A DNA stretch of 64,000 nucleotides, taken from Haloarcula regularis (GTDB lineage Archaea; Halobacteriota; Halobacteria; Halobacteriales; Haloarculaceae). Both the position numbers and the translations under genes were made by a program. The DNA is taken from NCBI RefSeq assembly GCF_029338315.1, contig NZ_CP119794.1:434001-498000 (forward strand). The letters are read 5' to 3'. The number at the start of each line of letters is the position of its first letter. Within the stretch, counting starts at the first letter, position 1. Shown here piece after piece: positions 18,325-27,303 of this stretch. The notes under the pieces were generated by a model. That model was not told where the DNA came from and searched no databases. It saw only the letters and a program-made list of their open reading frames with translations.

Positions 18325-20505
18325 CTATTTTCGGAACCCTAGCAGTCGGAGGCCGTTCAACGACACGAGAACCGTCGACCCCTCGTGGCCGACCACGGCG
18401 AGCGGCAGCGGGATGCCCCGGAGGAGAATCGCCCCGACCATGAGTGCAATCGCGCCGAACGCGATTGCGAGGTTGACGACGAGCGTCCGTCGGGTCCTGC
18501 GTCCCAGTCCAAGGACGTAGGGGATCTTGCTGAGGTCGTCACCCATCAACACCACGTCGGCGGTCTCGAGCGCGACGTCGGTCCCTGCACCACCCATCGC
18601 GATACCGAGGCTCGCTGTTGCGAGGGCGGGGGCGTCATTGACGCCGTCGCCGACCATCGCCACGTTTTCGTGTCGGTTGACCAGCTCCTCGACAGTCGTC
18701 ACCTTCTCCTCCGGGAGCAACTCGGCCTGCACCTCGTCGATGCCGACCTCGTCGGCGATCCGCTGTGCGACGCGCTCGTTGTCACCCGTGAGCATCACGA
18801 TGTGTTCGACGCCGAGCGAGCGGATGTCGGCGATCATCTCGGCCGCACCTGGTCGGACCGTGTCGGTGAACGCGAGCCACCCCAGTACAGTGACACCGCC
18901 CTCGTCCTCCCGAGCGACGAGGACGCTCGTCTTACCCTCTGCTTCCAGCGATCGAAGCCGCTCTAATCCAGGTTCGAGGCCCTCGATTCGTGTGTCCTCC
19001 AGGACGGTCCGGAAGTAACTCCGGTTCCCGATGTGGATGGTCACCTCCTCGACTTCCGCCCGGACGCCTTTCCCGGCGACAGACTGGAAGCCCCGTGCGC
19101 TGGGCACCGTCAGCGAGCGTTCCTCTGCCGCCGTGACGGTCGCACGAGCGAGGTGATGTTCGGAGCGAGCCTGGACCGCGGCCGCGGTTGCGAGCAGTTC
19201 GTCCTCGGTCAGTGCACCGTCGCCCGCTGACGCTCGGACGAACGCGTCGGTCAACTGCGTATCACCCTGCGTGAGCGTCCCGGTCTTGTCGAAGGCGACG
19301 GCGTCGATTGTCGCTGCTGTCTCGACGTGCTCACCACCCTTGAACAGCACGCCCTGCCTGCCCCCGGAAGCGATCGCCGAGAGGACCGCCGCGGGCGTCG
19401 AGATGATGACCGCACAGGGCGAGGCGGCGACCATGAGCGTCATCGCCCGGTAGAACGTGCTGGTGAATTCGCTCCCGAGCGCGAGTGGAATCCCGATTGC
19501 GGCGATCGTGAGTGCGAAGACACCGAGGACGTAGGGCTGTTCGAGTCGGTCGATGAGTCGCTGTGTCGGGGCCTTCTCGCTCTGGGCCCGTTCGACCATG
19601 TGGATGAGGCGACTGATCGCCGATTCGTGGGCCTGCCGGGTGACCTCGATTTCGAGGCTCCCGCTCTCGTTTATCGTCCCGCCGAACACCTCGTCGCCGG
19701 GTTCCTTCGGCACGGGGACTGACTCGCCGGTGAGCGAGGACTGATCGACCGTTCCCTCGCCGGACGTGACGACGCCGTCGAGCGGGATCTTGTCCCCCGG
19801 GCGGACGACGAACACGTCACCGACTGCGACCTCGTCGATGGGAATGGTGACCTCTTCGCCGTCGCGAAGCACCTGCGCGTCGTCCGGCCGCATCTCGACG
19901 AGGGACTTGATCGCCCGGCGAGAACGGCCGATCGCGTAGTGCTGGAGCGTGTTCGACAGCGAGAACAGAAAGAGGAGCATCGCGCCCTCGAACGGCGCCC
20001 CGATCGACAGGGCACCCACCGCGGCGACGATCATCAGCAAGTCGATGTCAACAGCGCGGTGGCGGAGTGTCTCGATTGCGCCTTTGAGCCCGTACCAGCC
20101 GCCGAAGACGTACGCGCCGCCGTATCCAACCCACCCGAGCAGAGTCGGCCCGTCGAGCCACCCCGTCACGAGACCGGTGACCATTCCCAACAGTGTCAGG
20201 GCGACGAACACTGCCTCCCGTCTGAGTTCCGAGCGAGTGCTGACCTCGTCCGACTCCGTCTCGCCCTCGTCGTGCAGTGAGACGTTCCGGTCGCGGACCA
20301 CCCGTCTGATCGTCTCCTCGTCAGTGACACGCTCGTCGTACGCGACCCGAACGCTTCCGGTTCTGAACGAGACCTCGACGTCGTGAACGCCAGGCGCCTG
20401 CTCCAACTGTCGTTCGAGCGAGCGTGCTCCCGCTTCGCCACGTCCCCCTCGACGTTCGATGGGGATCGTACACGTCGAGAGTGGGTCGGAATCAGTACTG
20501 GCCAT
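18325..20505 (-). CDS. Heavy-metal P1B-type ATPase (P1B-4-like motifs)
   Basis: 726-residue metal-exporting ATPase. It contains TGES actuator motif (SSLTGESVPVPKEPG), transmembrane SPC (VAASPCAVII), the phosphorylated DKTGTLTQG, a HLA/HH segment (SEHHLARA), TGDN, and GDGVNDAPALATA. The final helices carry HEGSTVLVSLNGL. SPC together with HEG(G/S) is the signature of P1B-4 pumps (Co, Fe, Zn or Cd efflux), not Cu pumps (CPC). The N-terminal region (about 10-80) has an HMA-like fold pattern (HDVEVSFRTGSVRVAYDERV) but no CxxC metal site. The ATG at 20505 (MASTDSDPLS) is chosen over an arginine-rich upstream extension. A stress-protein gene lies 132 bp upstream on the same strand. Confidence 0.92.
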   Translation of the reverse strand: MASTDSDPLSTCTIPIERRGGRGEAGARSLERQLEQAPGVHDVEVSFRTGSVRVAYDERVTDEETIRRVVRDRNVSLHDEGETESDEVSTRSELRREAVFVALTLLGMVTGLVTGWLDGPTLLGWVGYGGAYVFGGWYGLKGAIETLRHRAVDIDLLMIVAAVGALSIGAPFEGAMLLFLFSLSNTLQHYAIGRSRRAIKSLVEMRPDDAQVLRDGEEVTIPIDEVAVGDVFVVRPGDKIPLDGVVTSGEGTVDQSSLTGESVPVPKEPGDEVFGGTINESGSLEIEVTRQAHESAISRLIHMVERAQSEKAPTQRLIDRLEQPYVLGVFALTIAAIGIPLALGSEFTSTFYRAMTLMVAASPCAVIISTPAAVLSAIASGGRQGVLFKGGEHVETAATIDAVAFDKTGTLTQGDTQLTDAFVRASAGDGALTEDELLATAAAVQARSEHHLARATVTAAEERSLTVPSARGFQSVAGKGVRAEVEEVTIHIGNRSYFRTVLEDTRIEGLEPGLERLRSLEAEGKTSVLVAREDEGGVTVLGWLAFTDTVRPGAAEMIADIRSLGVEHIVMLTGDNERVAQRIADEVGIDEVQAELLPEEKVTTVEELVNRHENVAMVGDGVNDAPALATASLGIAMGGAGTDVALETADVVLMGDDLSKIPYVLGLGRRTRRTLVVNLAIAFGAIALMVGAILLRGIPLPLAVVGHEGSTVLVSLNGLRLLGFRK

Positions 20506-20637
20506 TGGTTGCGTGCCTCCGGTTCGAGGGACTGTCGCGTCGCGTTGACGGCATCGACTCGCCGACCGGTGGCCTGTGGGTCCGGTCAGCCGAGCGAGCG
20601 ACGACTGTCGCCGTCTCACAGCCCGGCCCAGAAGGAG

Positions 20638-20937
20638 TCATGCGATGACCGCCACCGGAATCTGTGCGCGGCGAGTGACCGTCTCCGCGACGCTCCCGAG
20701 TAACGCCCGGTCGAGTCCCGACCGACCGTGGCTACCGAGTACGATCTGATCGATGGCGTTGTCGTACCATTCGTGTGCGACCGCGAGCCCTCCGGCCTCC
20801 ACGTCGATGACCGAATCCACCGGGTTGATGACGTAGATGGAGGTGAAGTTCGCATCCGGAACGGTCTCGAGCGCGTATCCGAGCGCACGCTCGGAGAGCT
20901 GAGAGCCGTCGAAGGCGACGAGCACGTTGTCGGGCAT
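20638..20937 (-). CDS. Universal stress protein with internal deletion
   Basis: 99 residues against about 140 for the family. The N-terminal part is normal (MPDNVLVAFDGSQLSERALG to AGGLAVAHEWYDNA), and the C-terminal part is normal (IDQIVLGSHGRSGLDRALLG, SVAETVTRRAQIPVAVIA). About 40 residues between them, covering the long helix and the strand before the ATP-binding loop, are missing with the frame kept. The GSHGRSG phosphate-binding loop survives. Fold stability is doubtful; it could be an in-frame deletion relic. It precedes the metal ATPase gene on the same strand. Confidence 0.85.
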   Translation of the reverse strand: MPDNVLVAFDGSQLSERALGYALETVPDANFTSIYVINPVDSVIDVEAGGLAVAHEWYDNAIDQIVLGSHGRSGLDRALLGSVAETVTRRAQIPVAVIA

Positions 20938-21036
20938 ACGACTGAATTCGACAGAGCCAAAAATGAACGTACCGCTCCGAGCAGCGTCATATTGCAGCGT
21001 GGCATCCTCGAAATCAGTTCTCTGGGTGGGCCCTCA

Positions 21037-21906
21037 TCAGAGCAGCGCAACCTGCACCACCGAGAGCGCGAGGATCGGGACGTGGAAGGAGGCGTGAGAC
21101 ACCATCGCGGCCTCAAGGCTGCGTCGCCAGTAGAGCCACCCGAACAGGATGCCGGCGACCGCGTTCAGGAGTACTGTTCGCGCGACCAGTGCGGGAGTGA
21201 GATCGACCGCCTGGGCGAGCGCGGGGAGGTGCCCCAGACCGAACAGGACGGCGGCGACGACGATCGCGGTCCACATGACGGCAGGTCGCGGACCATCCGT
21301 TCGGCGGCCGGTGACGCGCCACCCGACGAACGCGAGGAGCGACATGAGTCCGAAGCGGAGCATGAGCTCCTCTGTGATGCCGCCGTAGAGGAACCGGACG
21401 GGAGCGTACGCGAGGACGTCCAGCACGGTCGGTCTCGTCGCCCCGATGGCTGTCTGAGGAAGGTCCTGAGAAACGAACTGTATCAGCACCGCGTCGAGGA
21501 GGACGATCAGGACACCGCCGCCGAGACCGACGGCGACGGCGAGACCGATGTCGTCCCGGAGGTGACGCCAGATACCGTCGCCACCCTCTCTCCGGTCGAT
21601 GACGTACGATTGGAGTCCAGCCCGGGGCGCAGCGTACGCACCGAGGAGGCACGCGACCACGAGGAGGAGCGTGGGGTTGACAGCGGAGACGACCGCGAGC
21701 AGCGGGAGCGACAGGCCGGCCGGGACGGCACTCGGCGGTGTGCTGAGGTAGATGTAGCTGACGAGCGCCACTATCCCGGGCAGGCCAAGCAGCAAGGCCG
21801 TACCGAACCGACGGGCAAACGTCGAGCGAGTCGCAGTCGGGGACATGGGTTCGTCGACACCCGGCGTCGAGAAAGCCGTTGTGCCACCACCGTCTTTCCC
21901 CGTCAT
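21037..21906 (-). CDS. CPBP family intramembrane metalloprotease 3
   Basis: 289 residues, about eight membrane helices. CPBP motifs present: EELMLRFGLMSLLAF (Glu pair, Arg), VLFGLGHLPALAQ and MVSHASFHVPIL (His). This is a third subtype (EELMLRFG), different from proteases 1 and 2. The ATG at 21906 (MTGKDGGGTTAFSTPG) overlaps by 4 nt (ATGA) the stop of the preceding CPBP gene when its frameshift is bridged, which supports this start over MSPTAT at 21846. Last gene of the operon DUF998 - serine hydrolase - CPBP 4 - CPBP 3. Confidence 0.87.
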   Translation of the reverse strand: MTGKDGGGTTAFSTPGVDEPMSPTATRSTFARRFGTALLLGLPGIVALVSYIYLSTPPSAVPAGLSLPLLAVVSAVNPTLLLVVACLLGAYAAPRAGLQSYVIDRREGGDGIWRHLRDDIGLAVAVGLGGGVLIVLLDAVLIQFVSQDLPQTAIGATRPTVLDVLAYAPVRFLYGGITEELMLRFGLMSLLAFVGWRVTGRRTDGPRPAVMWTAIVVAAVLFGLGHLPALAQAVDLTPALVARTVLLNAVAGILFGWLYWRRSLEAAMVSHASFHVPILALSVVQVALL

Positions 21907-22786
21907 TGACCCTCCGAACTGTGTTCGGCAGTCCACGTCCTTGCTGCACTGTCCTCGGTCTCGTACCCGAACTGGCCGCGGGTTGTGGCGAACAGCACAG
22001 CGACGATCACCCAGACAGCGACCGTCGTGACGGCGAGGACCGTCGTGGAATCGCCGGCGCTGATGACGTCGAGCGGGAGCGGGACGAGTGTGCTGTTGGC
22101 CGTGTTGAACCCGGCGTGTGCTAGATCGCGAGCAGTACACTCCCTGTCTCATTGTAGATCCAGGTCAGGATGAACGCGATCCCGACGATGTTGAGGATGC
22201 GGACCCCGATCGACGGTGCGAGGTCGACGAACTCCGCGAGTCCGTGGAAGGTCGTGGGTCCGGTCGCCAGCAGCGGGAGGTGCCAGAGTGCCCAGACGAC
22301 GCCGAGAATAAGGGTCGCAGACACCGGTGAGTAGCGCTCCTCGAGTTTCGGGAGTGCGAACCCCCGCCAGCCCGGTTCCTCGTTGCCCCCACCCACGAGA
22401 GCGATGCTGACGAAGGAAACGAGGACGAGCGAGGCCCGGCCGGGAAGGAGTCCGGGATCGACAGACGTGCCCACGAGTTCGAGACCCACGCTCGTCAGTG
22501 CGACGAGTACGAGTGGGATGGTGAGTGCGGCGACGTACCACCGCGGCGCGACGCGCCAGTCGACGATCTGGCGTGCCCACGCCCGGACTGAATCGCTCCC
22601 AGCCCATACGACGACGAGGGCCGAAAGGGCTGGGCCGTACCCCCCAAGGATGAATCCGAGCGTCCGTATCGGCTCGGCCAGCCCGAGGACCGGACCGAGC
22701 CACGCCAGCCACGAGATGGCGTAGGCGAGCGCGAAAAACGTCGCGACTGGATGTGCGTCGACGAGCCTGCGAAGTTGTTGTCTCAT
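21903..22786 (-). pseudogene. CPBP family intramembrane metalloprotease 4, frameshifted
   Basis: The first frame (22786 to 22121) gives MRQQLRRLVDAHPVATFFAL, NEEPGWRGFALPKLEERYSP, LWHLPLLATGP and IYNETGSVLLAI, then a stop. The other frame continues with AHAGFNTANSTLVPLPLDVI and a last helix (VTTVAVWVIVAVLFATTRG), ending at 21903 with a TGA overlapping the next ATG. The missing motif His is exactly in the continuation, so one small indel near 22120-22125 has split a gene of about 293 codons. Close in sequence to protease 2 (same HPVATFF start, same WRGFALP). Note EEPGWRG in place of EELGWRG. Confidence 0.88.
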
Positions 22787-22843
22787 GGTTCGATACGCCG
22801 GCGGTCGGTCGTTGGTTTTGGAATCATGTGTCTCGAATCGCCA

Positions 22844-24820
22844 TTACAGGGGCAGAACCCCGAGCAGGGAGAGTTGCCAGGCGAACAGGAGTGCGAGCGC
22901 CGTCACCACTGAGTAATGCAGTCGGCCCAGGCGAGTCCAGAGACCGTCACGCCACGCGACCCCAGTCGCAACGACGGCACCGACCGTCCCAGCGAGTGCG
23001 ACCCATCTGAGGGCCTTCCCAGCCTGGAGTGCCAGCGACGGCGAGGCGGCTTCGGCGTCGAAGTTGATCCAGGCCAAAAGGAAGATGACCAGCACTGCCA
23101 GCCAGAGCAAACTCACCACGCCGAGGAGCCAGCGGGCCGCTCGCTCGCGGTCGCTCGGGATGTCGCCCCCTCGCCACCGTCGCCACACCGGGCCACCGAC
23201 CCAGAGCAACAAGACCGAGATGAAGGCGACGACTCCTGCGCCGAGGACGGTCTGGAGCACCGTGAGGCCCTCGTACCACGGGACGCGTTCGTACGTGGCC
23301 GGCCCGAAGGAGTGTCGGAACATATGGGTCGCGCGGCCGTCCTCGTCGAACTGGAAGACCAGCATGTCGCCCCCGCCGACCTCCTCGTATACGCCGGGCC
23401 GACGTTCGACCCACGTCTGTGTCCCTGCCCCGAGTCGGTTGGTAGTCAGATAGCCCTCGTCAGTCCCCCTGACGGTGTACGTCCGGGTCATCACGCCGAG
23501 GACGCGCTCCCAGGAGGATTCCGAGATGGTCAGCGAGCGGTAGTCACCCGACAGTTCTCGGGCTCGCTCGGCGGCTCCGTCTGGTGGTTCCACGTCTGGC
23601 GTATCCGACCGCGGGTAGTACCGATCGGTGAACGCGTCGAGGAGTTCGAACCGGGCAGGGCCACCACCGGGACTGTTGTAGACGACGAATATGCCGGTAT
23701 CGCGCTCGGGGTACAGCGCGAGCAGGCTCTTGAACCGGGGCGTATCGCCCCAGTGGCCGACGATCGTCTCGTCGTTGCGGTCCATCTCGATGAAGCCGTA
23801 GGCCATTCCGTTGAGTTCCGGGACTGCCTCGGACTTCGTGAACTGTCGGCTGTGCATCTCACGGACCGTCTCTGCCTCGAGAGTGCGTTCCGAGCCATAT
23901 TGCCCCTCGTTCAGGTGGGCGAGCATGAACTGCCCCATGTCGGCCGCCGTCGTGCGGAGCGATCCGCCCTCTGGCGGCAGTGTCCAGATCACCGGGTCGT
24001 GGGCCTGATACTCGCCGTTCTGGAAGGTATACCCGATGGCCCGCCGGGACTCAAGTCGGGCGGGAAGCGGTTGGGCGTACGTCGTGTCGTCCATCGCGAG
24101 GGGCGTGAAGATGCGGTCGTCGACCAGTTCGGTGAAGTTCGCCTCGTACTGCTCGGCGACTACGTGTCCAGCAAGGGCTGTTCCGTAGTTCGAGTATGCG
24201 ACGAACTGGCCCGGCGGCCTGACGCGTGCAGGCCGGTGCTCGGCGAGAATTGTTTCCATCGGACGTATCTCCGCAGGGTCGTCCGTGACCATCCCCGCGA
24301 AGGTGTCCTCGAACCCAGCCGAGTGCGTCCCGAGGTGTTCCAGTGTGACTGGTTCGTCGTACGTGTCCGGGACCGTGACTGCGGAGTCGGTCAGGTAGTC
24401 GTTGACGTCGGTGTCGCGTTCGAGTCGATCGTCTTCGACGCCCTGCATCACTGCCGTCCACGTCACGAGTTTCCCGGTCGAGCCAACGCTGAAGACCGTC
24501 CTGTCGGCATCGACGGGTCGTTGCGATGCGAGGTCAGCGTCCCCGTAGCCCTTCGCGAGAACCACCTCGCCGTCGCTGACGATGACGACGGCTGCGCCCG
24601 GGACGTTGTATTCCTCCAGCTGGCGGGCCATCGTCTCGTCGAGCCACGCCTCGGTCTCCGTCCGGTCGGTCGGGTCGGCCTGATCGACCGGCGTGGACGC
24701 GGGGGTTTGCGGAGTCGAGGTCGCGGCGGTAGTCGGGGCGACTGTCGCGACGAGCGGCGTGCTCAGGAGTGTGACGACGAGTACGACCGTGCCGATGAGC
24801 TGTATTCGTCGGTCGAACAT
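22844..24820 (-). CDS. Secreted/membrane serine hydrolase of the beta-lactamase fold
   Basis: 658 residues. A signal-peptide-like helix (residues 8-30) and a Thr/Pro-rich linker lead to a class C beta-lactamase/D-alanyl-peptidase-like domain (about 55-420). The nucleophile is in STGK (Ser114, Lys117), the Tyr motif is YSNYGTALAG, and the third motif is GHWGDTP (HxG). A mixed domain follows (about 420-520), then four or five C-terminal membrane helices (from about 520). Archaea lack murein, so the substrate is not peptidoglycan in the usual sense; a peptide, D-amino acid or ester is possible. It starts 5 bp after DUF998 and precedes CPBP 4 by 57 bp. Confidence 0.92.
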   Translation of the reverse strand: MFDRRIQLIGTVVLVVTLLSTPLVATVAPTTAATSTPQTPASTPVDQADPTDRTETEAWLDETMARQLEEYNVPGAAVVIVSDGEVVLAKGYGDADLASQRPVDADRTVFSVGSTGKLVTWTAVMQGVEDDRLERDTDVNDYLTDSAVTVPDTYDEPVTLEHLGTHSAGFEDTFAGMVTDDPAEIRPMETILAEHRPARVRPPGQFVAYSNYGTALAGHVVAEQYEANFTELVDDRIFTPLAMDDTTYAQPLPARLESRRAIGYTFQNGEYQAHDPVIWTLPPEGGSLRTTAADMGQFMLAHLNEGQYGSERTLEAETVREMHSRQFTKSEAVPELNGMAYGFIEMDRNDETIVGHWGDTPRFKSLLALYPERDTGIFVVYNSPGGGPARFELLDAFTDRYYPRSDTPDVEPPDGAAERARELSGDYRSLTISESSWERVLGVMTRTYTVRGTDEGYLTTNRLGAGTQTWVERRPGVYEEVGGGDMLVFQFDEDGRATHMFRHSFGPATYERVPWYEGLTVLQTVLGAGVVAFISVLLLWVGGPVWRRWRGGDIPSDRERAARWLLGVVSLLWLAVLVIFLLAWINFDAEAASPSLALQAGKALRWVALAGTVGAVVATGVAWRDGLWTRLGRLHYSVVTALALLFAWQLSLLGVLPL

Positions 24821-24825
24821 CCGAC

Positions 24826-25398
24826 CTACCGAGTAGAGACAGTCGCGTGGTCGTTCTCCCCGAGCAGGTAGCCGCCGAAGGCGACCAACCAGAGCATCAC
24901 GGGGTAGACGATCATCCGTTCGGTGCCGCCGTGCCCGATGGGGCCGAACGCGGCAGTATTCCCACCGTCACCGAGCGCCATCAACACGACGAAGACAAGT
25001 CCCAGCCCGCCAGCAAGCAGGGCCAGTGCCCGCATAATACCACTGAGGCGAGTCCCGCTCCCGATGGCCTGTACGTTGAAGAACACGAACGCGAGCAGTG
25101 CGGCGAGGCCGTGGAGGCCACCGGTGTCGAGCGGGAAGAGGCCGGCGCCGATCGCACCGACGCCGGCCAGCGCGAATATCGTCAGCAGCCATCGCTTCCC
25201 GTGGACGCGGTAGAAGAAGTAACCCCCCGCCAGATTCAGCACGCCGACCGCGACCAGCGAGACGTTGAACAGGAGTGCCGTCTCGGGGAACACGCCGAGA
25301 TCACTGATGGCAGCCGCGCGGAAATCGTAGCCCGGGACCATCGCCGCCGCGAGCATGATGACGGTGATAAACTGTGCCGCGAGTGCGAAAGCAGACAC
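24826..25398 (-). CDS. DUF998 family membrane protein
   Basis: 190 residues, six hydrophobic helices, with FALAAQFITVIMLAAAMVPG, the DUF998 hallmark ISDLG (AAAISDLGVFPETAL), GLFPLDTGGLHGLAALLAF and a C-terminal VMLWLVAFGGYLLG. The shown start is a GTG at 25398. An ATG at 25474 opens a peptide (MSQVESTAEPVISIRGVAIA and on) that is typical of the family N-terminus but in another frame, so a one-base indel near 25395-25405 probably separates start and body. A TATA-like box lies at about 25505-25515 for the minus strand. First gene of the four-gene operon with the serine hydrolase and two CPBP proteases. Confidence 0.85.
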   Translation of the reverse strand: MSAFALAAQFITVIMLAAAMVPGYDFRAAAISDLGVFPETALLFNVSLVAVGVLNLAGGYFFYRVHGKRWLLTIFALAGVGAIGAGLFPLDTGGLHGLAALLAFVFFNVQAIGSGTRLSGIMRALALLAGGLGLVFVVLMALGDGGNTAAFGPIGHGGTERMIVYPVMLWLVAFGGYLLGENDHATVSTR

Positions 25399-25474
25399 CC
25401 GCCAGTGTTCCGGGTGCGATCGCTACCCCCCGAATCGAGATGACCGGTTCAGCCGTGGATTCGACTTGACTCAT

Positions 25475-25863
25475 GTATTGTTCACCGTACTAGTGTTAGT
25501 TAAATAATACTATAAGTCGAGACGGCGCTTCCCACTGGGTGAGAACGAACAGCGGGCAATTCCAAAACGATGTGGCGTATCCCTCATCCAGACTCGTTCA
25601 GGAACGCGGAAAACGGTCAGTCAAATCTCGTCACGGTTTCGTCGTCGAGAACTCCAGGGCGTCTGCGTTCGACGAGGAAGAGCGTGTCCAGCAACTACAT
25701 GCCGAGCCGACCTGCGCCTGGCGAGGCTGCAGTGTAGTCAGTCCGGACGATCCAAGCGGTCGGTGAAAGACTCACAGCACGTAGTTGATAAGGAACTAGA
25801 ACACCGGATCCCGGAAGATCACGTGCCGTGGGCCAGTCGCCCTCTTGAGTAGTCCTCGACTGG
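25475..25863. other. Intergenic region without recognisable gene
   Basis: About 390 bp. The right-most part of this promoter region (25490-25515) is A/T-rich and serves the DUF998 operon. The rest has short overlapping frames in all phases with no protein-like stretch and no repeat I can match in the window. It may be remnant DNA beside the CPBP relic. Confidence 0.5.
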
Positions 25864-26158
25864 TCAGTGGAGCGCTGGCAAAACAAGAATCATGACGACG
25901 TTGATGACGCCGTGGGTGAGCATACAGGCCACCACGTTGCGTGACCAGACGTAGACACCCACGATGACGAGCGTGAAGACTGCTTGCGGGATTGCCCCGA
26001 CGATCCCAGGCGGGGAAGTGGACGGCGAGGAACACGGTTCCACTGACGACAGCACCGATCCACACGTTGCCTGTCACCTCGGTCAGGCGTTCGATGGGAT
26101 AGCCACGCCAGAGAATCTCTTCTGTGACGACGGCTGTCACGACGATCACCAGTTGCAC
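25864..26158 (-). pseudogene. CPBP protease relic (C-terminal half, frameshifted)
   Basis: From 26158 leftwards: VQLVIVVTAVVTEEILWRGY, PIERLTEVTGNVWIGAVVSG, TVFLAVHFPAW, then a frame change near 26010-26020. It continues with IVGAIPQAVFTLVIVGVYVW and MLTHGVINVVMILVLPALH to the stop at 25864. These are the last four helices of a CPBP protein with Glu (EEILWRG) and both His motifs (VHFPAW, THGVIN). The N-terminal half is absent; at 26158 the sequence switches abruptly to an oppositely oriented SDR fragment. Sixth CPBP trace in the region. Confidence 0.82.
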
Positions 26159-26442
26159 TGGCAGCGAAAGCCGGCGTGAAGATGTTCGGTGATTCGCTCC
26201 GACTCGACATCGCTGAGAATGGGATTCACGTCGCTACCATCGAACCGGGGGCAGTCGACACGGAACTGCTCGAACACATCCCCGACGAGGAACTGCAGTC
26301 GAACGTCAAGGGCTACGTCGGGTCGATGGACGCGCTGGCACCCGAGGACATCGCTCGGACGATCACGTTCGTGGTGACTCAACCCCCACGTGTCGACATC
26401 AACGAAGTGCTGATTCGTCCTCTCGACCAGGTTCAGCCGTAA
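26158..26442 (+). pseudogene. SDR oxidoreductase C-terminal fragment
   Basis: The open frame begins at the junction with the CPBP relic and reads AAKAGVKMFGDSLRLDIAEN, GIHVATIEPGAVDTELLEHI, then PRVDINEVLIRPLDQVQP. This is the last third of a classical short-chain dehydrogenase, from the catalytic Lys onwards (usual family length about 245 residues). The Rossmann start, the Ser and the Tyr are missing. The remaining frame is intact, suggesting a recent deletion or insertion event at 26158. Confidence 0.85.
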
Positions 26443-26594
26443 CGTCGGGTCGTATGAGTCCGTCTTATCGAGATTCGACGGGCGAAGGAACACCTTCTAG
26501 CCTTGAGGTTGGCACAGATACACTCATAAATACGCTTTCCTGATAGCACCGGACCTAACTTGTCAGTCAACCAACTACAGAGCAGATACAACGC

Positions 26595-27002
26595 ATGGAC
26601 ATCACTGACGGTTGTTCGAGACCATCTATCGACGGCCCCGACGAGTACTTCACAGGAAACACCCGAATCGACCCCTTGTTCGACTCGCAAGGAGAGGCTC
26701 GGGCAGCAGCGGCGAGCGTCACGTTCGAACCGGGGGCTCGGACCGCTTGGCACACCCATCCGCTCGGTCAGCGGCTAATCGTAACGAGTGGCTGTGGTCT
26801 CGTGCAACGCGAAGGCGGCGAAATAGAGCGGATTCGAGCGGGGGACGTGGTCTGGTTCCCACCCGGAGAGAAACACTGGCACGGTGCGACACCGGAGACC
26901 GCGATGGCCCACATCGCTATCCAGGAAGAGCGAGACGGGACCGCCGTCAACTGGCTAGATCACGTCACCGACGAGGAGTACGATCCCGGGTTGGATACCT
27001 GA
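26595..27002 (+). CDS. Cupin-domain protein
   Basis: 135-residue single cupin. Motif 1 is [17 protein letters not shown] (His-His-Gln ligands, residues about 53-70), and motif 2 is [18 protein letters not shown] (His). The order and the WHTHPLGQ signature match the cupin family that includes small (R)-mandelonitrile-lyase-like and quinone/aldehyde-handling enzymes with a bound metal. It sits beside the redox locus VOC/DoxX/SDR and may share its stress role. The start ATG at 26595 ([14 protein letters not shown]) lies about 25-30 nt after an A/T-rich box. Enzyme activity not assigned. Confidence 0.9.
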   Translation: MDITDGCSRPSIDGPDEYFTGNTRIDPLFDSQGEARAAAASVTFEPGARTAWHTHPLGQRLIVTSGCGLVQREGGEIERIRAGDVVWFPPGEKHWHGATPETAMAHIAIQEERDGTAVNWLDHVTDEEYDPGLDT

Positions 27003-27142
27003 CCCCTGAAGCTACAAATCCGTCCGAGCGGGGTCCAGCAGAAACCTCTGGGCGACAGGCGTCCTGTGTCCAGCTCAGGTCTAATCGCGTTTAGAACTCT
27101 GTGAGCGCCGATATTAATTTAGAATAATTTCAGTAGTGTGAG

Positions 27143-27193
27143 TGAATATCGCCCGGGCATTACCGGGCGAGAATCTACTAATAGCCTCGGTGG
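27143..27193 (+). repeat. Hairpin repeat, copy B
   Basis: Within the 300-bp gap between the convergent cupin and VOC genes. A perfect 7-bp hairpin is present, CGCCCGG (27150-27156) with CCGGGCG (27163-27169), followed by GAATCTACTAATAGCCTCGG. An A/T-rich stretch (27111-27135) precedes it as in copies C-F. The sequence differs from the consensus in the loop (GCATTA for AACACTA). Nothing else is recognised in 27003-27303. Confidence 0.8.
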
Positions 27194-27303
27194 GAGTGGA
27201 AATAGCTTAGAAGAAAACGAGTAGCGGTCGGAGTATGCTGAATTCCGAGTTAGTCGGACATTCCACGCGTTCAGGGGGATACTAAGCGAAGTTCTTAGTC
27301 AGT

